A DNA stretch of 64,000 bases. Origin: Anaerohalosphaeraceae bacterium. GTDB lineage: Bacteria > Planctomycetota > Phycisphaerae > Sedimentisphaerales > Anaerohalosphaeraceae. The notes below the pieces were generated by a model, which was not told where the DNA came from, made no database searches, and saw only the letters and a list, made by a program, of their open reading frames with translations. The translations under genes were made by a program, and so were the position numbers. The DNA lies in contig DAOSUR010000011.1 in the NCBI GenBank assembly GCA_035378985.1, positions 1 to 64,000 of the forward strand, read 5' to 3'. This document shows positions 1 through 10,400 of this stretch, in pieces. Positions within the stretch are counted from its first letter, which is position 1. The number at the start of each line of letters is the position of its first letter.

Positions 1-128
1 TCTGCAACCGCGAAATCTACGACATGGGTATGTACGATGCCAACGGCGACTGCCGGATTACGCTGGCGGACTTTGCAGCGTTTGCAGCCCGGTGGCTGGA
101 AGATGACCGGATCTATCCGAATCCGTAA
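1..128 (+). CDS. C-terminal end of a dockerin-tailed secreted protein (partial)
   Basis: The reading frame is open from base 3 to the TAA at 126-128 and gives 41 residues; the rest of the gene lies outside the window. The visible part contains YDANGDCRITLADFAAF followed by a W-L pair. This is the second half of a type I dockerin-like EF-hand pair (D-x-N-G-D-x-x-I, then hydrophobic helix). The same tail ends the next two proteins on this strand, so the lost part is probably another carbohydrate-active enzyme of the same locus. Function of the missing part cannot be told. Confidence 0.8.
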   Translation, partial: CNREIYDMGMYDANGDCRITLADFAAFAARWLEDDRIYPNP

Positions 129-179
129 GCGGTTCATACCGGGGACACCGCTTTCTGTCTTCTTGTAAAACGGTTCGAA

Positions 180-212
180 GCACCGCTCCGGCAAACAAGG
201 CCGGGGCGGTGC
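180..212 (+). other. Strong GC hairpin between gene ends
   Basis: A 13-bp stem (180-192 with 200-212, one G-U pair) encloses a 7-nt loop. It lies about 50 bases after the stop of the partial dockerin gene and about 105 bases before the GH43 start. There is no T tract after it, so a Rho-independent terminator is not well supported; a transcript-end or mRNA-stability hairpin is possible. Confidence 0.5.
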
Positions 213-318
213 CTTCCGGATTCAAAGAAGACATAGAAAATTCCAAATGGGCGTTTCAAGACAGGCGGCAGGAGAAAAAGAAAAAGAAGACAGTTTCGAC
301 TCCACAAATGGGGGGTTT

Positions 319-2445
319 ATGAACAGAAAAAGAGCTCGGTTTTTCCAAGTCATTTCTCTCTTTTTTTTCGCGTCTTTTAATGCAGCGATCTGCTGCGGCC
401 GGCAGTCTGACAACGGCGACGGCACATTCACCAATCCGATTCTTTACGCGGACTATCCTGACCCGGATATCATCCGGGTCGGCCAATATTTTTATATGGT
501 CACTACGACTTTTGCAGACTCACCCGGTCTGACCGTCCTGCGATCCGAAGACCTGGTGAACTGGGAGATTCTTTCTCACGCAGCTTCTTTCCTCGATATG
601 GCACCCGAGTACAATATGCTGAATGAAACGACGGCCTATCGGAAAGGAATGTGGGCCTCGAGCATCCGCTATTACAACGGAATGTTTTATATTGTGGTCA
701 ATCCCTGGGGAGCGCCGGGCGCCCGGGTGTACTATGCCTCCAACCCGGCAGGGCCGTGGAATTACCATCAGCTCGACCGCGGCGCCCACGACCCGGGATT
801 TTTCATCGATGACGACGGAACGGGATATATCTTCTATGGGTCAGGATGGATTTCCGTCCTGACGCTCAACTCGAATTATTCGGCGGTGGTCGCCCAGACG
901 AACAATGTCGTCAACGGCGGCGGCGAGGGGTCGCACGTCATCAAACGCGGCAATTATTATTATCTGTTTAACGCCAACCCCGGCACCTGGCCGTTCCAGC
1001 TCCGCTGCTCCAGAGCAACCAGCATTTTCGGTCCGTGGGAAACCGGACACATTTGTCTGCTGGCAACGACCGGCGGCCATCAGGGGGCTATTGTCGATAT
1101 CGATGACAATGATAACTGGTACGGCTTCGTGATGCAGGACAGCGGAGCAATCGGGCGGATGACCCGCATCGGGCCGGTCTTTTGGGAGAATGACTGGCCG
1201 GTCTTCGGCACACCGGCCGAGCGGGATGTAATGGCGGCGACGTATCCCAAACCGATTCAGGGCAAACCCATCATTCAGCCGCCGACCAGCGATGATTTCG
1301 AATTGCCCGTTCTGGGGCTTCAATGGCAGTGGAACCACAACCCGGACAACAGCCGCTGGTCGCTGACAGAGCGGCCCGGCTGGCTTCGGCTGCGTCCGAC
1401 CCGGGCCTCGGGCTTCTGGACCGCCCGCAACACACTCACCCAGAAAGGCCAGGGACCCTGGAGCCGCGGCCAGGTCAAGCTGGACCTGCAGAATCTGCAG
1501 CCCGGCGACATCTGCGGCTTCGGAACACTCGGTAAATACAGCGCCCACATCGCTGTTCATTGCGATGCAGGCGGAGCCCTCTTCCTGAGGATGAATGTCC
1601 TGCAGGACACCACCAGCGGCATTCAAACCGAAACCCGTGTGTCTTCCGTTCCGATTGCTGCGAACATCCTCTTTCTTCGAACGGACCTGAATTTTCAGAC
1701 CAACCAGGGGCTCTGCTCCTATAGTCTGGACGGGCAGAGCTGGACGCCGCTGGGCGGCGAGTTTCCGCTGGCTTTCGACTGGCAGACCGGTACGTTTCAG
1801 GGCGAAAAATATGCTCTGTTCTGTTATAATCCCAATACCGCCGCCAGTCCCGGCTGGGTGGATGTGGACGGGTTTGAGTTTTTTGACTCGCCGCCGCCTC
1901 GTTCGGCCTTTCGTCGAATTGAAGCGGAGGACTTTGACGAAAAATCCGGCACCCAGACGGAGACCTGCAGCGAAGGCGGCCTGGATGTCGGATATATCCA
2001 GAACGGCCATTATCTGGTCTATAAAAAAGTGAATTTCGGGCGCGGGGCGGTTTCATTTCGGGTTCGGGCGGCTTCGGCAACCTCCGGCGGAAACATCGAA
2101 CTTCGTCTGGATTCGCCGAGCGGCCCGCTCATCGGCACCTGTCCGATTCCCAACACCGGCGGCTGGCAGACCTGGCAGACCCGCTCCTGCGCGGTCAGCG
2201 GGGGTTCAGGAATCCGCGATTTGTATCTGAGATTTACCGGCGGCACCGGTTATCTTTTTAATCTGAACTGGTGGCAGTTTATTCGATACGGCGACCTGAA
2301 TGCCGATACAATCGTGGACAAAAGCGACCTGTCGGCCTTTGCCGACTTGTGGCTGCAGCCGCACAGCGGCCTGGACCGGGACAGCAACGGCATCCTCAAC
2401 CTGACGGAGTTTGCCGACCTGGCCGCCGCCTGGCTGGAGGACTGA
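319..2445 (+). CDS. Secreted GH43 glycosidase with xylosidase C2 domain, CBM6 and dockerin-like tail
   Basis: A 708-residue exported enzyme, probably a beta-xylosidase or alpha-L-arabinofuranosidase on xylan or arabinan. The ATG at 319 is chosen because it follows a GGGGGG stretch and opens a signal peptide (KRAR then a long hydrophobic run); in-frame sequence further upstream lacks one. Residues about 30-330 form a GH43 five-bladed propeller: D48 in YPDPDIIRV is the expected base, D158 in DPGFFIDDDG the pKa modulator and E203 in GEGSHVIKR the acid. Residues 325-523 match the concanavalin-like C2 domain of GH43 xylosidases (FELPVLGLQWQWNHNPD). Residues 531-655 are a CBM6 (IEAEDFDE to LNWWQF). 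Residues 658-708 are a two-EF-hand dockerin-like tail. First of six same-strand enzyme genes; exact substrate is not decidable by eye. Confidence 0.9.
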   Translation: MNRKRARFFQVISLFFFASFNAAICCGRQSDNGDGTFTNPILYADYPDPDIIRVGQYFYMVTTTFADSPGLTVLRSEDLVNWEILSHAASFLDMAPEYNMLNETTAYRKGMWASSIRYYNGMFYIVVNPWGAPGARVYYASNPAGPWNYHQLDRGAHDPGFFIDDDGTGYIFYGSGWISVLTLNSNYSAVVAQTNNVVNGGGEGSHVIKRGNYYYLFNANPGTWPFQLRCSRATSIFGPWETGHICLLATTGGHQGAIVDIDDNDNWYGFVMQDSGAIGRMTRIGPVFWENDWPVFGTPAERDVMAATYPKPIQGKPIIQPPTSDDFELPVLGLQWQWNHNPDNSRWSLTERPGWLRLRPTRASGFWTARNTLTQKGQGPWSRGQVKLDLQNLQPGDICGFGTLGKYSAHIAVHCDAGGALFLRMNVLQDTTSGIQTETRVSSVPIAANILFLRTDLNFQTNQGLCSYSLDGQSWTPLGGEFPLAFDWQTGTFQGEKYALFCYNPNTAASPGWVDVDGFEFFDSPPPRSAFRRIEAEDFDEKSGTQTETCSEGGLDVGYIQNGHYLVYKKVNFGRGAVSFRVRAASATSGGNIELRLDSPSGPLIGTCPIPNTGGWQTWQTRSCAVSGGSGIRDLYLRFTGGTGYLFNLNWWQFIRYGDLNADTIVDKSDLSAFADLWLQPHSGLDRDSNGILNLTEFADLAAAWLED

Positions 2446-2485
2446 CTCTTATGCTGACAACAGATATCCTTTAAATGGGGGAATT

Positions 2486-5400
2486 ATGAAGTTTCAAAAA
2501 ACTGACGATCGATTCCGGAAAAGTTTTATCTTTGGATTTGCCGCTGTTCTTTTGGGATTCCTGTCCGGTCTGCTGCGTGCGGATTATCCGATTATGTCGC
2601 AGCACTACGCCGCCGACCCGACGGCCGTCGAATGGAACGGACGACTGTATGTGTATTGTTCCAACGACGAGGAAAACGGCGAGAACACCGGCTACATTAT
2701 GGATTCTATCGCCTGTTTCTCCACGGATGATTTGAAAAACTGGACGGACCACGGCGTTGTCTTTGATGCAGACGAGCTGTCCTCCTGGTATTCCGGCACT
2801 GCCTGGGCCCCCTGTATCGTCTATCACAACAACAAGTTCTATTTGTATTTCGGGGATGCGTACTGGGGTATCGGCGTCGTGACGAGTGATTCGCCGACCG
2901 GCCCGTTTACCGCTCCGAAGAACGCACTGGTGGTCACCCGCTCCACGCCGGGGGCAAGCAGCACCTGGATGTTTGACCCGTGCGTGTTTGTGGATGATGA
3001 CGGCACGCCGTACCTGTGTTTCGGCGGCGGCGGAGCCAATCAGGGACGCATAATCCAGCTGAACACAAATATGATGGACCCTGTCGGCTCAGCCATATCC
3101 ATTGAAGCGCCGGACTTCTTTGAAGCTTCACTTATGCACAAATACAACGGCACCTACTACTATTCCTATGCTGACAACTATGAAGATTCAACTCCCTCCT
3201 CCCAGATTGCATATCAGACCGCTTCGGCCCCGATGGGCCCCTTTACCCATCGTGGTGTCGCGGTCCCTCAGCCCCCGTACAACTACGGCAACAACAACCA
3301 CCATACCTTTTTCACATTCCAGGGCGAATGGTACTGCGTCTATCACAACCGCTATCAGGCGACGATAGACGGAGTGTCCACCACGGAACACCGCAATATC
3401 GGTCTGGACCGGCTGTATTACAACCCGGACGGCACCATCCAGCCGCTCGTTCATACCCAGGATGGGCTGCCGCAGCTGAAATACCTCAATCCCTTTGTCC
3501 GAGTGGAAGGGGAAACCCTGGCTCAGCAGAGCGGCATTCGCACGCAGGTCTGTTCGGAAGGCGGGATGAACATCACCGCTGTTGACAACGGCGACTGGAT
3601 TCAGCTTCGGGGTGTGGATTTCGGCACCGGCGCCGGCAGCTTCAAAGCCCGCGTCGCCTCGACGAAAACCGGCGCAGGCATCGAATTGCGGCTGGATTCT
3701 CTGAGCGGCACCCTGATCGGCACTTGCTCGGTTCCCAACACCGGCGGACCGCAGACCTGGACAACCGTCTATTGCAATGTGAACGGCGCCTCCGGTGTGC
3801 ATGATTTGTATCTGAAGTTTACAGGACCGGCGGGCGGCGACCTGCTCAATCTGGACTGGTGGCAGTTTCAGACCGAGCCGCTGACGATGGTCTCCGTCAA
3901 CATCAATCCGGCCATTCTCTATCAGACCATCGAGGGTCTGGGCGGCGCCATCTGTTTTTATAACGGCTGGGTGACCGCTCATCCGTACAAATCCGAAATC
4001 TACACCCACGCCTTCGCCGGACTGAATCTTTCAATGCTGCGGGTGGGCAACTGGTGGCGGGGCACAGATGGTCAGGATACAGCTACTTATGAAATCGCGG
4101 CCGCCGCCAATCAGCGGCTGGGCCGGCCTGTGCCGATTCTGATGTCCTCCTGGTCGCCGCCGGCTTACCTGAAAAGCAACGGCCAGACCGGAGGCGGCGG
4201 CACACTCATTCAGGTCAACGGCCAATACGACTATGCGGGATTCGCCGAGTACTGGTATCAGTCTCTTCAGGACTACATCTCGCGCGGCGTCAACCCCATT
4301 TGGATTACCATCCAGAACGAGCCGGACTGGACGGCGGATTACGATTCATGCCGCTTTGATCCGACGGAAGCCGAGTATGCCAGCTATGCCCTGGCTCAAG
4401 ATGCCGTGTTCAATCGGCTGCAAAGCATGGCCTCTCCGCCCAAACTGCTCAGCCCGGAATGTGTGGGCCTGTACGGCAACGCCGCCGGTCTGCGCAATTA
4501 TCTGAACTACCTGAATCCGAACACCTTTTACGGCATTGCCCACCACCTTTACGGCGGCAGCACCGACGGAACACCGGACGGATACAACACCGCCTTTACA
4601 ACCGTCTTAAATACCCGCAACACACAGTTTCCCGGCAAGCCGATTTTTATGACGGAATTCGGGGATATCAAAGGATTGATTCCTGTTGCCAATCTGATTC
4701 ACAACAGTCTTGTCGTTGAACAGGTCAGCGGCTACAACCACTGGTGTCTGGTCTGGCCCGGCGATATTGGTCTGGTGGAGATTGAGTTCCCCTGGAGCTA
4801 CTACGGAACAGGAGGCTCCTGGACAAATCCCAAGGGATACTGGCTGAATCCGTCCTATTGGTCGATGAAGCATTATTCCTATTATGTCCAGCCGGGATTC
4901 CGCCGCACACAGTCGTCCAGCGGACATTCCAATCTGCTGGCATCCTCGTTTTTATCCCCCGACGGCAAACGGCTCGTGGCAGTGCTCATCAACCGTCTGG
5001 AAACGGAAACCCTGTATGCCGATCTGAACATCGGTTCTTTTGCGTATAATTCCTCCAGCGTCTTCCAGACCGTCGGAACCCAGTATTTCCAGGCCCTAGG
5101 TCCCATGGGTTCGCCGGTGGTTCTGCCGCCGTCTTCGGTGACGACGATTGTTCTGGACTCCTACGGGCCGGCGGCTCCGACAGGACTGGCAGCGACGGCG
5201 ATTGTCGATTCGCAGATTAACCTGACCTGGGCGGCTTCTCCCGGCGCCTTGTCCTACACTGTCAAACGCTCCACCGTCAGCGGCGGGCCTTATACAACCA
5301 TCGGCACGAACATCACGGGCACCGCATTCAGCGACACTCAAGTCGAGCCGGGGATGACCTATTACTATGTGGTCAGCGCCAACACGCTCAGCGGTCAAAG

Positions 5401-7297
5401 CGCCGACAGTGCGGAAGCCAGTGCCGCCCGCGTGCGCACCTACCTGCGGTTCAATGAAACCAGCGGGACGACGGCGGCGGATGCCACCGGCGGCGGACGA
5501 AACGGCACGCTGGTCAACGGCCCGACCTGGGGCACCGGCAAATTCGGCAATGCGGTCTATCTGGACGGAACCAACGACCACGTCACGCTGCCGGCCGGCG
5601 TCGTCAACGGCCTGACGGACTGCACCATCTCCCTGTGGGTGTACCTGAATTCCGTCAGCACCTGGTCGCGGGTGTTTGACTTCGGCACCGGCACGACCGT
5701 CAACATGTTCCTGACGCCGCGGCACAGCAACACCTCCGGCACCGTGCGGTTTGCCATTACCACCAGCGGTGCCGGCGGGGAACGCCGCATCAACGGCACG
5801 TCAGCCCTGCCGACCGGCGTCTGGACCCACGTGGCCGTTACCTTCAGCGGCAGCACCGGCATCCTTTATGTCAACGGACAGGAGGTCGGACGCAACACTT
5901 CGATGACGCTCAATCCGTCCTCGCTGGGCAATACAACACAGAACTATCTGGGCCGCTCACAGTACGCAGCCGACCCGTATCTGAACGGGCGAATCGATGA
6001 ATTCCGCATCTACTCGAGGGCTCTGAGCGATCTTGAAATCGCCCGGCTGTATGAAGAACAGATTCCGGCAGCGGCTCCGCCGACTCCGACAGGCCTGACG
6101 GCGACGGCGGTTTCCGGCACCCGCATCAATCTCAGCTGGAACGCGGCCGACACCGCCACCAATTATGACATCAAACGGTCAATGACCGGCGGCGGCCCGT
6201 ACACCCATCTGACCAGTGTCTCCGGAACCTCTTGGAGCGACACCGGCCTGTCGGAGCAGACCCCTTACTATTATGTCATCAGCGCCGTCAACAGCGTCGG
6301 CAGCAGCGCCGACTCGGCGCAGGCCCAGGCCGTCACGCCCGCCGACCCGCCGGCCGCTCCGACCGGTCTTGCGGCGCAGGACATCGGCGGCGCCGTGCGG
6401 CTGACCTGGAATGCCAACACAGAAAGCGATTTGGCGGGATATTACGTCTGGCGCTCCGCAGCCCCCGGCAGCGGCTATACGCGGCTCAACAGCACCCCGC
6501 TGAACAGCCTGACGTTTACAGACAGCGCAATCACTTACTACACCACGTATTATTATGTGATCACGGCAGCGGATACCGACGGCTATGAAAGCGGCTATTC
6601 CAACGAAGTGTCCATCACGCCGGCGGACCCGCTGGTTATCGTCCTGACATCCGCTGATTTTGAAAGCGGCTTCGGCGCCTGGGTCAATCTGACCGGCGCG
6701 GACAATCAGGACTGGCTCCGCAATTCCGGCCAAACGCTGACACCCAACACAGGGCCTTCGGGCGGAGCCAACGGAACCACGTGGTATGCGTATCTGGAGA
6801 CCTCGCCGGGCTGGGCATATATGCCCGGTGATACGGCCATTCTCGAAAGCCCTGTGCTGTACGGCACACAGCGCCGATTGACCTTCTATTATCACATGTA
6901 CGGCGCAGAAATCGGCTCGCTGTTTGTGGATGTGGAACAAAACGGCACCTGGCAGTACGGCGTCTGGAGCCGCACCGGCCAGCAGCATACATCCATCAAC
7001 GAGCCGTACACCAAGGCCGTTGTCGATTTGAGCAGTTTTAGCGGCCCGATTCGGATTCGCATCCGGGCCGCGGCCGCCGGCGGTTCCCGCGGAGACATTG
7101 CTGTCGATGAAATCACCGTGACCGGACACTGGCTCTACGGAGATTTCAACGGCGACGGGACGATCAATTTGGAAGACCTGACGGCCTTCAGCACTCTGTG
7201 GCTGGACACTCATTGCGAGCTGGACCGAAACGGAGACTGCCGGATTGATTTGGCGGAGCTGACGGAACTGGCCGCCAACTGGATGAAAACCTTCTGA
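2486..7297 (+). CDS. Multimodular GH43-CBM6-GH30 enzyme with Fn3, LamG and dockerin-like domains
   Basis: A 1603-residue secreted protein with two catalytic modules. The ATG at 2486 follows GGGG and opens a signal peptide (FRKSFIFGFAAVLLGFLSG). Approximate order: GH43 33-330 (base Asp in AADPTAVEW), CBM6 336-461, GH30 468-891, Fn3 893-981, LamG 983-1190, two Fn3 1196-1381, a MAM/jelly-roll-like module 1385-1546, dockerin-like EF-hands 1548-1603. In GH30 the acid/base is E612 (IQNEPDW) and the nucleophile E724 (FMTEFGD); subfamily 8 enzymes of this type cut glucuronoxylan. GH43 would trim arabinose or xylose while GH30 cuts the backbone. It lies 40 bases after the preceding GH43 gene. Module edges are estimated and GH30 could be another subfamily. 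Confidence 0.88.
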   Translation: MKFQKTDDRFRKSFIFGFAAVLLGFLSGLLRADYPIMSQHYAADPTAVEWNGRLYVYCSNDEENGENTGYIMDSIACFSTDDLKNWTDHGVVFDADELSSWYSGTAWAPCIVYHNNKFYLYFGDAYWGIGVVTSDSPTGPFTAPKNALVVTRSTPGASSTWMFDPCVFVDDDGTPYLCFGGGGANQGRIIQLNTNMMDPVGSAISIEAPDFFEASLMHKYNGTYYYSYADNYEDSTPSSQIAYQTASAPMGPFTHRGVAVPQPPYNYGNNNHHTFFTFQGEWYCVYHNRYQATIDGVSTTEHRNIGLDRLYYNPDGTIQPLVHTQDGLPQLKYLNPFVRVEGETLAQQSGIRTQVCSEGGMNITAVDNGDWIQLRGVDFGTGAGSFKARVASTKTGAGIELRLDSLSGTLIGTCSVPNTGGPQTWTTVYCNVNGASGVHDLYLKFTGPAGGDLLNLDWWQFQTEPLTMVSVNINPAILYQTIEGLGGAICFYNGWVTAHPYKSEIYTHAFAGLNLSMLRVGNWWRGTDGQDTATYEIAAAANQRLGRPVPILMSSWSPPAYLKSNGQTGGGGTLIQVNGQYDYAGFAEYWYQSLQDYISRGVNPIWITIQNEPDWTADYDSCRFDPTEAEYASYALAQDAVFNRLQSMASPPKLLSPECVGLYGNAAGLRNYLNYLNPNTFYGIAHHLYGGSTDGTPDGYNTAFTTVLNTRNTQFPGKPIFMTEFGDIKGLIPVANLIHNSLVVEQVSGYNHWCLVWPGDIGLVEIEFPWSYYGTGGSWTNPKGYWLNPSYWSMKHYSYYVQPGFRRTQSSSGHSNLLASSFLSPDGKRLVAVLINRLETETLYADLNIGSFAYNSSSVFQTVGTQYFQALGPMGSPVVLPPSSVTTIVLDSYGPAAPTGLAATAIVDSQINLTWAASPGALSYTVKRSTVSGGPYTTIGTNITGTAFSDTQVEPGMTYYYVVSANTLSGQSADSAEASAARVRTYLRFNETSGTTAADATGGGRNGTLVNGPTWGTGKFGNAVYLDGTNDHVTLPAGVVNGLTDCTISLWVYLNSVSTWSRVFDFGTGTTVNMFLTPRHSNTSGTVRFAITTSGAGGERRINGTSALPTGVWTHVAVTFSGSTGILYVNGQEVGRNTSMTLNPSSLGNTTQNYLGRSQYAADPYLNGRIDEFRIYSRALSDLEIARLYEEQIPAAAPPTPTGLTATAVSGTRINLSWNAADTATNYDIKRSMTGGGPYTHLTSVSGTSWSDTGLSEQTPYYYVISAVNSVGSSADSAQAQAVTPADPPAAPTGLAAQDIGGAVRLTWNANTESDLAGYYVWRSAAPGSGYTRLNSTPLNSLTFTDSAITYYTTYYYVITAADTDGYESGYSNEVSITPADPLVIVLTSADFESGFGAWVNLTGADNQDWLRNSGQTLTPNTGPSGGANGTTWYAYLETSPGWAYMPGDTAILESPVLYGTQRRLTFYYHMYGAEIGSLFVDVEQNGTWQYGVWSRTGQQHTSINEPYTKAVVDLSSFSGPIRIRIRAAAAGGSRGDIAVDEITVTGHWLYGDFNGDGTINLEDLTAFSTLWLDTHCELDRNGDCRIDLAELTELAANWMKTF

Positions 7298-7370
7298 TTG
7301 GAAAACCCGATTTCGTCTTGGCCTATGACAAGGACCGTCGATTTCAAAACAAACCAGGAGAAATAGAAAT

Positions 7371-7408
7371 CAGCCGGAGAAAGGGTTGCCTGAGCCGTTC
7401 TCCGGCTG
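7371..7408 (+). other. Intercistronic hairpin
   Basis: A perfect 11-bp stem (7371-7381 with 7398-7408) and 16-nt loop sit in the 156-base gap between the GH30-containing gene and the triple-fusion gene. No T tract follows, so it fits an mRNA processing or stability element better than a terminator. Confidence 0.5.
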
Positions 7409-7453
7409 TATCGTTGGTACAAAAGGATGTATTAGAAACAATGGAGGTTTTTT

Positions 7454-10400
7454 ATGAAAAGGACGCTGCCTGCACAGGTTCCCGCCGTAAGTCTGCTTTG
7501 GCTTCTGATGAGTTTGTCTGCCGTCGGTTTTGCCGCCGCTCCGATTGCCTTTGAGCAGTTTGAGTACAGCGGACAGGACATTACCTCACCGGCCGCCCTC
7601 GAAGCCGGACATTACCGCAACCCGATTTTGGCCGGCTTTCATCCTGACCCGAGCATCTGCCGTGTCGGAGACGACTACTATCTGATTAACTCAACATTTC
7701 AGTATTTTCCCGGTCTTCCCATCTTTCACAGCAAAGATTTGGTCAACTGGAAGCAGATCGGCCACGTGATTCACCGCCCGGAGCAGTTAAACTACACGTC
7801 TCGCCGAACCAGCGGCGGACTGTTTGCCCCGGCTATCACATATCACAAGGGGCTGTTTTATGTAATTTGCACAATGGTGGATAATCTGGGCAATTTCGTG
7901 GTTACCGCCCAAAACCCCGCCGGCCCCTGGTCGAACCCGGTCAAACTGGACTTCGGCGGCATTGACCCGTCCATCTTTTTTGACAACGATGACCGGGCCT
8001 GGATTGTCAACAACGATGCCCCACAGGGGCCGCCGCAGTACGATGGCCATCGAGCCATCTGGATTCAGGAGTTTGATTGGAAAAATCTGAAAATGGTCGG
8101 CCCGCGCAAGATGCTCATCGACGGCGGCGTGGACATCACCAAAAAACCCATCTGGATTGAAGGCCCGCACATCTACAAACGCAAGAACTGGTATTACCTT
8201 TGTTGTGCGGAAGGCGGCACGGGCCCGGGACATTCTCAGGTTATCTTCCGCAGCCGCAGTGTGGACGGCCCTTATACCCCCTGGGAAAAAAACCCCATTC
8301 TCACCCAGCGCGATTTAGACCCCCAAGTCCTCGGCGCTGTCACCTGCACGGGCCATGCCGACCTTGAAATCGGTCCGGATGGAAACTGGTGGGCGGTCTT
8401 TCTGGCCGTCCGGCCCTATCAGAGGGGCCTGTCGCCTATGGGCCGAGAAACCTTCCTGCTGCCTGTTACCTGGACCGAGGACGACTGGCCGACCATCCTG
8501 CCGACCGACCAAAGGGTCCCGCTGATTGTCAAATCCCCCAACGGCGTCTCTGTCCAGCCGTCTGCCGTTCCCTACACCGGTTCGTTTTCCTGGCGGGATG
8601 ATTTCAAACAGAAAGACCTCTCGCTCGAATGGATTATGCTCCGCCAGCCCAAACAAACCTGGTGGCAGATTGACACCGATGCCGGACGGCTTCTGCTGAC
8701 GCCGCAGAACGAAAAACTGTCCGGCACGGGCAACCCGAGTTTTCTGGGCCGGCGCGTCCGTCATCCGGTTTACACCGCCTCAGTGACTGTGGAAGTCCCC
8801 AAAGAAAACAACGTCTCGGCCGGACTGGCTTTGTTTATGAACGAACGCCATCATTACTTCTTTGCGGTTCGGCGCGTCGGCGGCAAGCCGCGTATATTTG
8901 TGGAATGCGTCAAACGCGGCCAGACCAGCGAGTTGGCCTCCGTTGACCCGCACGCCGCCCAGACCGTTCGGCTGACCATTGAGGCCGACAAGGCCGTCTG
9001 TTCCTTCCGCTACCAGATCCCCGGCGAAGAACGCAAGACCCTGCTGGAAAACGCCGATGCGGCAATGATTTCCTTCTCGGTTCCGGACGCTCTGTTTCTG
9101 GGCGCCACCGTCGGACCCCACGTCCGCCTCGATGCGTCGCCCTTCCCGCCGCCGCTGGCGAAGGGCTCCACGTTCCAAATCCAAGGCAATCCGATTTTCC
9201 GGGATGCCTTCACCGCCGACCCGGCCCCGCTGGCGGACGGCGACACCCTCTATGTCTATGTCGGCCATGACGAGGCCAAAGACGGCGAGCTGTTCAATAT
9301 GACCGGCTGGCTGTGCTACTCAACAAAGGACATGAAAAACTGGGCCGCCCACGGGACCGTCCTGAAGCCCACGGACTTCCAGTGGGCTGTGGGGGATGCC
9401 TGGGCCTCCCAGGTCATCAAAAAAGACGGCAAGTACTATTTCTTTGCCACGGTTCAGCACGGCCCGCCGCACGTCGGCAAGGCCGTCGGGGTAGCCGTCT
9501 CAGACAGCCCGACCGGACCGTTCAAAGATGCCCGCGGCAGTGCTTTGGTTTACGACAAAATGACGCCCAACTCCAAAGTCCCCTGGGAGGACATCGACCC
9601 GACCGTACTCATCGATGACGACGGCACACCCTGGCTGTGCTGGGGCAACGGCGACTGCTATCTGGTCAAACTCAAGCCCAACCTGATTGAGCTCGATGGG
9701 GAGATTCAGAAAATCGATTTGCCCTACTACACAGAAGGCCCCTGGCTTCACAAACGCGGCAATCTTTACTACCTGACCTATGCGGCCTTTGCGCATCAGG
9801 GCACGGCGGAAAAGATTTGCTACGCCACCGCTCCGGCGGTAACCGGGCCGTGGACCTATCAGGGCATCCTGACCGGCTTTGCCAAAAACAGCTATACCAT
9901 CCACCCCGGGATTGTTGAATTCAAGGGACAGTGGTATTTCTTCTATCACAATGCGACGCTCACGCTCAATGGTTTAGGGCCCGCCACCGGACGGCGAAGC
10001 GTCTGTGTTGAATACCTGTACTACAATCCGGACGGGACGATTCAACCGATTACCCAGACGGAAGAAGGCATTTCCGTCCCGCCCAAAAAGGAAAGCAGCG
10101 TCTCATCCTGCTTTTTTCCCCTGAAGGAGGTTCGGCTTTTGCCGAGCCCTTTTTCCGAAGCCGTCCGGGCCAATCGTGAATATCTGCTGGCACATAAACC
10201 GGACCGCCTGCTGGCCCCGTACCGTCGGGAGGCGGGGTTAGAGCCCAAGGCGGCTCCCTACGGCAACTGGGAAAGCAGCGGCCTGGACGGCCACACCGCC
10301 GGACATTACCTGTCGGCCCTTTCGCTGATGATTGCAGCCGGAGCCGACCCGGACAGCGAGTTTGGGCGGCGTCTTGACTATATGCTCGAGGAGCTGGCCG

